A stretch of 13,040 bases of DNA from Firmicutes bacterium UBA2595 (GTDB taxonomy: Bacteria > Bacillota > Thermincolia > Thermincolales > UBA2595), in the NCBI GenBank assembly GCA_002339745.1, contig DDKP01000173.1, positions 1 to 13,040 on the forward strand, read 5' to 3'. Positions 6,662 to 13,040 of the stretch are shown piece after piece (within the stretch, counting starts at the first letter, position 1; every line of letters starts with the position of its first letter). The notes beneath the pieces were generated by a model. That model made no database searches. It saw only the letters and a list, made by a program, of their open reading frames with translations, and was not told the DNA's origin. The translations under genes and the position numbers were made by a program.

Positions 6662-7984
6662 TCAGGCAGACATTTGTTCACCGGTAAGGCTTTTAAGCAG
6701 GGTTACCGCATTATCAAAAGTGTACTTTTCCTCAACCCCCTGTTTTAGAAACTCTAGTACCTGGTCAATTTTTGTAATAGCGTAGTCAATTTTCGGATTG
6801 GAGCCTTTGGCGTAGGCGCCGATATCTATCAGGTCCTTAGCATCCCTGTAAGTTGCCAGGATGCTCCTCAGTTCGTCACTGGCTTGCCTGTGTTTTTCAT
6901 CTGTAATATCGATCATTACCCGGCTGACGCTGGCCAGTACATCAATGGCAGGATAATGGCCCTGCATAGCCAATTCCCTGGTCAGTACTATATGCCCGTC
7001 CAAAATACCCCGTACTGCGTCAGTAATAGGCTCATTTGTGTCATCCCCTTCAACCAGTACTGTGTACAGACCGGTAATGGTCCCCCTGGAAGAAGTCCCC
7101 GACCTTTCCAGGAGCTTGGGGAGTACTGCAAATACCGACGGGGTGTACCCCCGGGTAGCAGGAGGTTCTCCCACGGCTAAACCGACTTCCCGCTGGGACA
7201 TGGCAAACCTGGTGACAGAATCCATCATCAGCATCACATCAAGACCCTTGTCTCTGAAATATTCGGCGATAGTTGTAGCTACCATGGCTCCCTTAATCCT
7301 CACCAGGGCGGGTTGATCCGATGTAGCTACCACCACTACGGAGCGCTTCAGCCCTTCCTCACCCAAATCTTTTTCCAGGAACTCTCTGACCTCTCTCCCC
7401 CGTTCACCGATAAGCGCTATCACGTTCACATCAGCCGACGTGTTGCGGGCTACCATTCCCAGCATGGTACTTTTACCTACGCCGCTTCCGGAAAAAATGC
7501 CAACTCTCTGCCCTTTACCGACGGTAAGAACGCCGTCAATAGCCTTTATTCCGATTGATAAAGGTTCCGTTATCCTTTTCCTGTGCAGCGGGTTAGGCGG
7601 GTTGCCGTTGACTGGATAATCATCCACGGTATTCAAAGGACCCTGGCCATCTAGAGGGTTCCCCAGTCCGTCAATAACCCGCCCCAGCAGCCCGTCCCCG
7701 ACACCAACCCTAAAGCTGTCGCCTGTGGCAACCACCTCACAGCCGGGGCCAATACCGCGAAGGTCACCCAAAGGCATTAAAAGAATCTTATTTTCTTTAA
7801 AACCCACCACTTCTGCCTCGATCTTTGTTAAACCCGTATTGGGAAAAACGTAACAGAGTTCCCCCAAGTTGGCTCCCGGGCCCTGAGATTCGATAACAAG
7901 CCCGATCACCTGGGTTACTTTGCCGTTGGTCTTTATAGGCTCGGTTCGTTCAATAGCCTGAAAATATTTTTCAAACTTTAGCAT
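6662..7984 (-). CDS. fliI: Flagellum-specific ATP synthase FliI
   Basis: FliI is the hexameric ATPase of the flagellar type III export apparatus, a relative of the F1 beta subunit. The 440-residue product has the N-terminal beta-barrel (about 20-95, with VIGLVIESQGPGANLGELC), Walker A SGSGVGKST (165-173), the GERGREV loop carrying the catalytic Glu (193-199), Walker B LDVMLMMDS (248-256), and the family stretch GEPPATRGYTPSVFAVLPKL (272-291). All catalytic motifs are intact and length is normal. The ATG start overlaps the end of fliH by 14 bp, with a GGAAGTGAG ribosome binding site inside fliH, so the two are probably translationally coupled. Confidence 0.98.
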   Translation of the reverse strand: MLKFEKYFQAIERTEPIKTNGKVTQVIGLVIESQGPGANLGELCYVFPNTGLTKIEAEVVGFKENKILLMPLGDLRGIGPGCEVVATGDSFRVGVGDGLLGRVIDGLGNPLDGQGPLNTVDDYPVNGNPPNPLHRKRITEPLSIGIKAIDGVLTVGKGQRVGIFSGSGVGKSTMLGMVARNTSADVNVIALIGERGREVREFLEKDLGEEGLKRSVVVVATSDQPALVRIKGAMVATTIAEYFRDKGLDVMLMMDSVTRFAMSQREVGLAVGEPPATRGYTPSVFAVLPKLLERSGTSSRGTITGLYTVLVEGDDTNEPITDAVRGILDGHIVLTRELAMQGHYPAIDVLASVSRVMIDITDEKHRQASDELRSILATYRDAKDLIDIGAYAKGSNPKIDYAITKIDQVLEFLKQGVEEKYTFDNAVTLLKSLTGEQMSA

Positions 7985-8789
7985 TCGGACTCACTTCCGT
8001 TAACGCCTGTTCTATCTCGCTTAACTGCCGCTCAACACGGGCATCCACTGTACCGTTGGAAGTCTCCACCACACAACCGCCGGGTGCAACGGTGGGGTCA
8101 GCAAGGAATTTCATTTTTCTTATTCCTTTAACAGACCTGGTAATTTCATCCTGAGCATTGAGAGCGCTTTCCAGGTTATCAGGGTTCACTCTGACAGTGA
8201 GTTCTTCTCTGTCGGTGGTCTTTTGAATGGCCCGCTTGACAATATCAACAATAATATCCGGATTGGCGGCCATTTCGCGACCGATGATTTTCCTGGCCAC
8301 AGCCACCGCCAGCTGGACCACTTCATCCTCGGAACCGGCAACTATCCGGCGGCGCTCTTCATGAGCCTTTTCCACGAGACCGGCTGCTTCCTTGAGTTTG
8401 GCGTCATACTCGTCCTCGGCCTCCCTCTTGCCTTCTTCGTAACCATCCTGCCATCCTTGTCGGAATGCTTCTTCTTCGATTTGTTTCAGGCTTTCCCGGC
8501 CTTCTGTTACGATTCTGTGGGCTTCATCCCTGGCATTTTTAATTATTTTCTCGGCCTCCTGCCGTGCTGTCTGAATCAGTTCCTTCACCATTTGCTCGGT
8601 TTCCCGCAATATCTCGCTGGCCTGGTCCCGAACCTGACCCAGGTCATGCGCGGAATGGCCTGGGGACATATCCGTTTCATCCGGATAGCCGGGAGGCTGC
8701 TCTGTGTTAGCGGGCGGTATAACACGATCATTGTGAATTATCATGGGTGAATGTATCTTTATAGAGGAGGACTTAATCAGCTTAGACAA
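7971..8789 (-). CDS. fliH: Flagellar assembly protein FliH
   Basis: FliH dimers bind FliI and tether it to the C-ring, holding back its ATPase activity. The 272-residue product has a Pro-rich N-terminus, a long charged helix with alternating Ala/Glu/Arg (about 55-150), a short GxxxG-type stretch (GWQDGYEEG, 112-120), and a C-terminal domain related to V-ATPase subunit E (VVQLAVAVARKIIGREMAAN, and APGGCVVETSNGTVDARVER). The start is a TTG whose codon overlaps the end of fliG by 8 bp (TTGTCTAA), with GGAGGAGAT upstream. An ATG 15 codons later lacks a good ribosome binding site, and the SKLIKSS beginning fits the family. TTG use with overlap suggests coupling to fliG translation. Confidence 0.95.
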   Translation of the reverse strand: MSKLIKSSSIKIHSPMIIHNDRVIPPANTEQPPGYPDETDMSPGHSAHDLGQVRDQASEILRETEQMVKELIQTARQEAEKIIKNARDEAHRIVTEGRESLKQIEEEAFRQGWQDGYEEGKREAEDEYDAKLKEAAGLVEKAHEERRRIVAGSEDEVVQLAVAVARKIIGREMAANPDIIVDIVKRAIQKTTDREELTVRVNPDNLESALNAQDEITRSVKGIRKMKFLADPTVAPGGCVVETSNGTVDARVERQLSEIEQALTEVSPNAKV

Positions 8790-9786
8790 TTATCTCATCT
8801 CCTCCGCCCCTGGCAACTATGATTTCTCCCGCTTCCTCTAGTTTCCTGATAATGTTGACAATCCGCTGCTGGGCATCCTCAACATCGCGCAGCCTTACCG
8901 GGCCCATGTATTCTATTTCTTCTTTCAGCATGTCAGCAGCCCGCTTGGACATGTTTCGCTGAACTTTGGCCGAGACTTCTTCACTTGCGCCTTTTAACGC
9001 CAGGGCCAGGTCTTTGCTGTCAACCTCCCGCAACACCTGCTGGATAGCCCTGTCATCAAGCTGCACAATGTCTTCGAAAACAAACATGAGGCGCTTTATT
9101 TCTTCGGCCATCTCTGGATCCTGTATCTCCAGGCTCTCCATGATGGTTTTTTCAGTGGTACGGTCTACCCGGTTCAGAATTTCAACTATGTTCTGCAACC
9201 CGCCCGCACTGGTGAAGTCTTCGGAAACCACCGCGGACAGTTTCCTCTCCAAAAGGCGCTCAACCTCCCTGATCACCTCAGGGGATGTCCTGTCCATTAT
9301 GGCTATCCTCCTGGCTACATCCGCCTGCCGCTCAGGCGGCAACGCCGACAGGATGGCGGCAGCCTGGTCAGGGGCAAGATAAGCTATTATAAGGGCTATT
9401 GTCTGGGGGTGTTCTGACTGGATAAAGTTCAGCAACTGCGATGGGTCTGTCTTGCGGATAAAGTCAAAAGGCTTAACCTGTAATGTAGCGGTGAGCCTGT
9501 TTATAATGTCAATGGCTTTTTGATTGCCAAGAGCCTTTTCCAGGATTTCTTTTGCATAGTCAATACCGCCGGAGGAAATAAATTCTTTGGCCACCAGCAA
9601 GTCATGAAATTCAGAAATGATTCCTTCCTTGTCCTCCTTCTTTACCTTTCCAATATTTGCAATTTCGAGAGTTAGTTGCTCAATCTCTTCGTCTTTCAGG
9701 TGTTTAAAAATCTGTGCAGAAACTTCCGGGCCCAGGGAAATTAAGAGAATTGCCGCCTTCTGTTTCCCCGTTAAGCCTCTGGCCAT
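8782..9786 (-). CDS. fliG: Flagellar motor switch protein FliG
   Basis: FliG is the rotor ring that touches the stators and makes torque. The 334-residue product contains all three domains. The N-terminal FliF-binding domain (GLTGKQKAAILLISLGPEVS) comes first. The middle domain carries the FliM-binding EHPQ motif (125-128, in SEHPQTIALIIAYL) and the helix hinge GG (195-196). The C-terminal domain has the MFVF motif (234-237) and the torque helix with charged residues (LREVDSKDLALALKGASEEV, then RNMSKRAADMLKEEIEYMGP). Length is typical. The ATG start has GAGGTG about 7 bases upstream. It lies 12 bp after fliF and overlaps fliH. Confidence 0.98.
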   Translation of the reverse strand: MARGLTGKQKAAILLISLGPEVSAQIFKHLKDEEIEQLTLEIANIGKVKKEDKEGIISEFHDLLVAKEFISSGGIDYAKEILEKALGNQKAIDIINRLTATLQVKPFDFIRKTDPSQLLNFIQSEHPQTIALIIAYLAPDQAAAILSALPPERQADVARRIAIMDRTSPEVIREVERLLERKLSAVVSEDFTSAGGLQNIVEILNRVDRTTEKTIMESLEIQDPEMAEEIKRLMFVFEDIVQLDDRAIQQVLREVDSKDLALALKGASEEVSAKVQRNMSKRAADMLKEEIEYMGPVRLRDVEDAQQRIVNIIRKLEEAGEIIVARGGGDEIIV

Positions 9787-9798
9787 TTAGTTTCACCT

Positions 9799-11361
9799 CT
9801 ATTCTTCAGCCAACCACGTTTTTAGGAGCTGAGCAACATCGTCTGGATGTTCCCTGGCAGCCTTTTCGACTTTTTCTTTTATGCGCTTCCGCTCTTTTTC
9901 TTCAGGGGTCATTTCTTTTTCCAAGGTTACCAGTTCTTCCATCTCTTCCACCGGCACCGGCACTACAATTCCCCCTTCAATTGCTGTTTCCACGGTTCGA
10001 ACTCTACGCTTCTTCACCACAATGCTTGCTAATACTCCACCTATAACCAGCAGGGCCAAGGCGGCCAACCCGGCATAGACCATCATCTGCTGCTGCTTTT
10101 CCGCCTTGGCAATTTCGGCGTTCATCGCATCCTGGTATGCTGTGTTAAATGGCATTCCTGCGACCGATATCTGATCTCCCCTGTCGCTCTTAAATCCTAC
10201 TGCACTCTTGACGATTTCCTCGATGTCCTTCTGCTGCTTGGTGTCAATTTCCTTGTCGATTACCACAGCAACAGAAAGATGCTTGATGCTGCCGGGGGCA
10301 ACTTCTTTGACTGTCTCTTCAGAACTGACCTCGTAGTTCTCAATTTTTTCACTCTTTGACGACTCACTGGAGCCTGTTTCCGTACCGGTTTCGTACCCCG
10401 GAATGTTGCTGTCAGTCCCCGGAGCCCCGATATTCCCGGTGGAATCACTCCTGCTGGTTTCTTCCACCACCTGCCGGCTTCTGATGACATTGTTGCCAAA
10501 CTGCTGGGTCTTCTGTTGAATCCTATTAAAATCAAGCTCCAATTGAACCCTGACTACAGCCTTGCCGACTCCTACAATACGCTCCAGCATGCTCTGGACC
10601 GAGTTCTGAAGTTCTTTTTGGAACTGTTTTTGTAATTCCACCTGGGTCATCGTGAGCTTATTCTGTTGCGATTTCTCATCGGTTCCGATGTCTTCTGACA
10701 AGATGTTCCCTGTTGTATCAACTATAGTGACGTTTTCGGGTTTAAGACCCTCCACGCTGTTGGCGATCAGCTGAACCAGTCCGCGGACCTGATCCTCCTT
10801 AAGGTTCTTGTTGGGTTGAAGTTTTAACATCACCGCAGCTGTCGCGTTCTTCTGTTCGTCTAAAAAAAGAGAAGGTTCGGGTAGGACAATGTGAACCCTG
10901 GCCTTACTTACCTCAACCATCCCCTCGATAGTACGGGTTAGTTCGCCCTGAAGCGCACGAAGGTACCTGGCTCGACGGTCCGTGTCAGTCTCCCCGAACT
11001 TGGTGTTATCAAAATCCTCAAACCCGACAACTCCTCCCGTGGGATATCCTTCACTGGCTAGTTCCAGCCGGGTTTGGGTGATATCCTTGGTCGGAACCAT
11101 GACAGTTGTGCCACTGCCTGTGTCGGATAATTTGAACTGGATTTTCTTCTCTTTCAGTTTTTCAACAATCTGTCCTGCGTGCTGGTCATCCAGTTGAGTG
11201 AATAAGGTCCCATAGTCCGGTCTTGTCGCCCCCCTGGTCAGGAGAATCAGGGTTCCAAACAGAAGGACCGCCGAACAAATAATCACTGTTCTTTGAATTC
11301 TGGTCATCTTTTGCCACAACTCAAGCGCCTGCGTTTTAAGTTGCAACAGGTAGTCTCTCAT
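9799..11361 (-). CDS. fliF: Flagellar MS-ring protein FliF
   Basis: FliF forms the membrane-embedded MS ring on which rotor and export gate are built. The 520-residue product has a first membrane helix at about 24-42 and ring-building motif 1 (PDYGTLFTQLDDQHAGQIVE, 48-67). The second RBM region contains TRLELASEGYPTGGVVGFED and the strand SKARVHIVLPEPSLF. A long low-complexity Ser/Thr/Glu/Gly loop follows (about 305-355, NIPGYETGTETGSSESS), then a second membrane helix (about 428-449) and the cytoplasmic FliG-binding tail (EKAAREHPDDVAQLLKTWLA). Length is close to the family norm of 510-560. The start is ATG with GAGGTGA about 12 bases upstream. It lies 40 bp after fliE. Confidence 0.98.
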   Translation of the reverse strand: MRDYLLQLKTQALELWQKMTRIQRTVIICSAVLLFGTLILLTRGATRPDYGTLFTQLDDQHAGQIVEKLKEKKIQFKLSDTGSGTTVMVPTKDITQTRLELASEGYPTGGVVGFEDFDNTKFGETDTDRRARYLRALQGELTRTIEGMVEVSKARVHIVLPEPSLFLDEQKNATAAVMLKLQPNKNLKEDQVRGLVQLIANSVEGLKPENVTIVDTTGNILSEDIGTDEKSQQNKLTMTQVELQKQFQKELQNSVQSMLERIVGVGKAVVRVQLELDFNRIQQKTQQFGNNVIRSRQVVEETSRSDSTGNIGAPGTDSNIPGYETGTETGSSESSKSEKIENYEVSSEETVKEVAPGSIKHLSVAVVIDKEIDTKQQKDIEEIVKSAVGFKSDRGDQISVAGMPFNTAYQDAMNAEIAKAEKQQQMMVYAGLAALALLVIGGVLASIVVKKRRVRTVETAIEGGIVVPVPVEEMEELVTLEKEMTPEEKERKRIKEKVEKAAREHPDDVAQLLKTWLAEE

Positions 11362-11401
11362 TAAGTTAAGTCACCTCATCCCACTCATTGATGAGAACTG
11401 T

Positions 11402-11704
11402 TTATACTTGCATCCTCATAATTTCCTGGTATGCCTCGATAACCTTGTTCCGGATCTGAACCGTCAGTTGAAAAGCCAAATCAGCCTTTGCCGCGGCGAT
11501 CATAACCTGGTGGATATCCTCTATCTCACCTGTCACCAGTTTTGTTTTCATCTCTGAAGATTGCTGTTGAAGAGCGTTGACCTCTTCAATGGCTTTCTTT
11601 AACAGGTCGCCGAAGCCTGAAGTTTGCTGGTCTACAGCCTCAGGCTGTCCCGCGAGTTTCAGTTCAGGTTTAACAATTGACAGAGGCGCTGTCCGTATAT
11701 CCAC
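11402..11704 (-). CDS. fliE: Flagellar hook-basal body complex protein FliE
   Basis: FliE is the first exported rod protein and joins the MS ring/export gate to the rod. The 100-residue product has a variable N-terminus and the conserved helical C-terminal part (FGDLLKKAIEEVNALQQQSS, then IHQVMIAAAKADLAFQLTVQ and NKVIEAYQEIMRMQV). The start must be GTG 11704: an in-frame TAG lies four codons upstream and no ATG is in frame. AGGA lies 7 bases before the GTG. An out-of-frame ATG lies 8 bases upstream of the GTG and opens only a 17-residue frame. The gene follows flgC by 38 bp and precedes fliF by 40 bp. Confidence 0.95.
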   Translation of the reverse strand: MDIRTAPLSIVKPELKLAGQPEAVDQQTSGFGDLLKKAIEEVNALQQQSSEMKTKLVTGEIEDIHQVMIAAAKADLAFQLTVQIRNKVIEAYQEIMRMQV

Positions 11705-11742
11705 TTGTCCATCCTACCTCCCGTCTGTCGTTTTTTGTTATG

Positions 11743-12186
11743 TTAGCGACCGATTTCCAAAGCCTTTAACGCAATGTCTTTTGATGCGTTTGCTGCCGTT
11801 ACGTTTGCTTCATATGCTCTGGTCGCCGAAATCATGTTCACCATCTCGGTCACTATATTGACATTCGGCATCATAACATAACCTTCTGCATTGGCATCAG
11901 GATGGTTGGGGTCATAGGCCATTTTAAAAGGGCTCTGGTCCTCGGCTATTTTTGTTACTCTTACCCCATTCCCTACCTGTTGCTGCCTTATCGCTGTTTT
12001 TAATGCGCCAGTAAAACGCTCCTCCGCTTCCCTGGATTCAAACAGGACAATTTTTCTCCTGTACGGCCCTCCGTTTGGGGTCCTTGTTGTATTCACATTG
12101 GCAATGTTTTGCGAAATGGTATCCATCCTCAGCCGTTGGGCAGTTAACCCGGAAGCGCTGATATCTATGGATTTAAACAGACTCAT
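11743..12186 (-). CDS. flgC: Flagellar basal-body rod protein FlgC
   Basis: FlgC is a proximal rod subunit exported by the flagellar apparatus. The 147-residue product has the rod N-terminal signature SASGLTAQRLRMDTISQNIA with ANVNTTRTPNGGPYRRK, and the C-terminal helix NIVTEMVNMISATRAYEANV ending ASKDIALKALEIGR. Both are typical and the length is normal. The ATG is only 2 bp after the flgB stop, and its ribosome binding site (GAAGGGAGA) lies inside the end of flgB, so translation is likely coupled. Confidence 0.97.
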   Translation of the reverse strand: MSLFKSIDISASGLTAQRLRMDTISQNIANVNTTRTPNGGPYRRKIVLFESREAEERFTGALKTAIRQQQVGNGVRVTKIAEDQSPFKMAYDPNHPDANAEGYVMMPNVNIVTEMVNMISATRAYEANVTAANASKDIALKALEIGR

Positions 12187-12188
12187 CG

Positions 12189-12611
12189 TTACCGTCTCCC
12201 TTCAAAAATGGCTGACCTGATCTTTTGGAGTTCACCGTTTAACCCCTGCGCTAAAGCCGAGTATAATAAGGTGTTTTTGGCCAAAGCGGCCATTTCCCTG
12301 TCTATGTCCACATTGTTACCGTCATTGCGCATGGAAGTCTCCCTGCGGATTGTTACCTTCGGTGTCAGCTCTTCAAGTGAAACGCCTCCACCGATCAGGA
12401 TATGCTTGGCGTTAGTTATCAGTCCTGTAATCCTGTTATGACCAGCTATAGCTTTGCGAAGCTCTTCTTCAAAGACAACCTCCGATCTCTTGTAGCCCGG
12501 TGTGTCAACATTCGCCAAGTTGTTAGCTATAACGCTGTGTCTCACAGAGGCAGCATCCAGTCCTTTTTCCATTAGGCCCATTGCCTTGCTAAACAGGATT
12601 TGTTCAATCAA
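12189..12611 (-). CDS. flgB: Flagellar basal body rod protein FlgB
   Basis: FlgB is a proximal rod subunit and here the first gene of the operon. With a TTG start the product is 140 residues, the usual size, beginning MIEQILFSKAMGLMEKGLDA and carrying the rod motif RHSVIANNLANVDTPGYKRS. The C-terminal part reads NNVDIDREMAALAKNTLLYS. TTG 12611-12609 is chosen because GGGGAG lies 8 bases upstream. Other in-frame TTG/GTG codons further up (from TTG 12647) would put translation inside the leader terminator. The weak start codon right behind an intrinsic terminator suggests that expression is set mainly by read-through of the leader. Confidence 0.94.
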   Translation of the reverse strand: MIEQILFSKAMGLMEKGLDAASVRHSVIANNLANVDTPGYKRSEVVFEEELRKAIAGHNRITGLITNAKHILIGGGVSLEELTPKVTIRRETSMRNDGNNVDIDREMAALAKNTLLYSALAQGLNGELQKIRSAIFEGRR

Positions 12612-12627
12612 AAGGACCACTCCCCTC

Positions 12628-12664
12628 AAAAATAAAAATCCAAACAACGGCTACCGTAGTTTGG
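12628..12664 (-). terminator. Intrinsic terminator in the flgB leader (expression platform)
   Basis: On the transcribed strand CCAAAC (12664-12659) pairs with GUUUGG (12645-12640), and ACGG (12657-12654) pairs with CCGU (12650-12647) over a UAG loop, with one U-U mismatch. The tail is AUUUUUAUUUUU (12639-12628). This is a complete terminator ending about 16 bases before the flgB start codon. Bases CGGUAGCC (12656-12649) of its 5' arm and loop can pair instead with GGCUGCCG (12695-12688) of the aptamer. Its position before the first gene means it regulates the operon rather than ending it. Confidence 0.9.
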
Positions 12665-12677
12665 CACAGTAAAAGTC

Positions 12678-12862
12678 AACCTCCCTTCGGCAGCCCGGCG
12701 ACCATAGCTCAAGCCTTTTCAACATTAGGAACTTAACAAGAAGAATAACGTACGCAAGTAACATATTTGTAGAAATGTTAGAATGGGTGTTTGAACGACT
12801 TAGCCTGTAGGTCCGGAAGCTTTGCGCATTTATCTTTCGATAAATTTGCCCTTATCAAAGTT
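12678..12862 (-). promoter_or_regulatory. GEMM-I (cyclic-di-GMP-I) riboswitch aptamer
   Basis: Read on the transcribed strand, the leader shows the GEMM-I consensus in order. GGGCAAA (12851-12845) comes first. A 7-bp hairpin with a GAAA tetraloop follows (AUUUAUC/GAUAAAU, 12845-12828). Next is CGCAAAGC, then the receptor-like 5' strand CCUACAG (12811-12805), the 3' strand UAUGG (12706-12702), and GCCGGGCUGCCGAA. The GAAA loop and UAUGG/CCUAAG-type receptor are the well-known tertiary contact of this class. By recall of the Vibrio Vc2 structure, the ligand-contacting G in GGGC, A in CGCAAAGC and C in GCCG are all present. The G in GGGC argues for c-di-GMP rather than cGAMP. A closing P1 stem may be AACUUU/GAGGUU (12862-12857/12683-12678); that part is less sure. 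About 98 nt separate the receptor strands, far more than usual. Class I riboswitches are known upstream of flgB in Clostridioides difficile. Confidence 0.88.
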
Positions 12863-13040
12863 TGGTGGATAATCTATTAGGAATAAATATGTAATAGAGG
12901 ACAATAAATGTTATGTAGGCAGGTTTATACAGAACTTAGTGCTATATTTCGTCAAAGTTTTCAAAAATCCTACTCGTTCTTATATATTTTTATATTTTTT
13001 TCGGTATTTCAGTAAAAAAAATTTCATATAATATTCCAAT
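12863..13040. other. AT-rich upstream region, no gene, presumed promoter
   Basis: These 178 bases are strongly AT-rich with A and T runs (for example 13012-13024 and 12971-12991) and carry no open frame of note. The operon promoter should lie here or just beyond. I see a TTGACG box (12955-12950) and a TATAAA box (12929-12924) on the transcribed strand, but they are 20 bases apart, too far for a standard vegetative promoter. I see no convincing sigma-28-type site. AT-rich DNA could act as an UP element. Confidence 0.45.

Noticed and set aside
11362..11401. CTCATC...GATGAG inverted repeat before fliF
   Set aside because: Six pairs around the ribosome binding site in a short gap; too weak and generic to claim regulation.
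11659..11712. Out-of-frame ATG mini-frame (17 residues) overlapping the fliE start
   Set aside because: The peptide has no recognisable features and the closely placed AGGA serves the fliE GTG equally well; kept only as a curiosity.
12731..12739. CTTGTTAAG near-palindrome in the leader as an operator
   Set aside because: Only three paired bases on each side; easily expected by chance and lies in the loop of the riboswitch insertion.
12924..12955. TTGACG and TATAAA boxes as the operon promoter
   Set aside because: The spacer is 20 bases, too long for a standard sigma-A promoter; alternatives at 17-18 bases have poor -10 boxes, so no promoter is called.
13004..13040. CCGA-containing site as a sigma-28 (SigD) promoter
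   Set aside because: Only a partial match to the GCCGATAA-type -10 box, and the nearest TGAAA is at the wrong distance.

Overview
The window is one uninterrupted stretch of a large flagellar (fla/che-type) operon. All genes are on the minus strand, so the operon reads from right (about 12.6 kb) to left. Gene order in the direction of transcription is flgB, flgC, fliE, fliF, fliG, fliH, fliI, fliJ, ylxF/motE-like, fliK, flgD, a small 'flagellar operon protein' gene (TIGR02530-type), flgE, flbD, fliL and fliM. FliM runs off the left edge of the window. This order is the one known from Bacillus subtilis and the Clostridia. Strong GGAGG-type ribosome binding sites before most genes, non-ATG starts (TTG, GTG) and moderate GC content (judged by eye) point to a Gram-positive clostridial bacterium. 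The FlbD and TIGR02530 genes fit the Peptococcaceae / Desulfotomaculum-Pelotomaculum group, but that placement is inference.

Region by region: 12863-13040 is AT-rich upstream DNA without a gene. 12628-12862 is a regulatory leader holding a GEMM-I (cyclic-di-GMP-I) riboswitch aptamer with an enlarged side stem, followed by a textbook intrinsic terminator just before the flgB start. 9799-12611 encodes the proximal rod and export-base proteins (FlgB, FlgC, FliE) and the MS ring (FliF). 6192-9786 encodes the rotor protein FliG and the soluble export ATPase complex (FliH, FliI, FliJ). 3463-6173 encodes a membrane-anchored MgtE_N-like protein, hook-length control FliK and the hook cap FlgD. 1410-3437 encodes the TIGR02530 protein, hook protein FlgE and FlbD. 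1-1396 encodes FliL and the C-ring protein FliM.

The products form one machine: the C-ring/MS-ring motor base, the type III export apparatus that sits in it, and the rod and hook exported through it. Genes are tightly packed, with two overlaps (fliG/fliH 8 bp, fliH/fliI 14 bp), which suggests translational coupling. The only sizeable gaps between genes lie either side of flgE, where each contains strong inverted repeats, and upstream of fliK.

The most interesting content is the leader. A c-di-GMP sensor appears to decide whether the whole operon is transcribed, and the aptamer 3' strand is complementary to the terminator 5' arm, giving a simple OFF-switch model. The aptamer carries an insertion of roughly 98 nt beyond the tetraloop receptor, much of which folds back into an extended stem.
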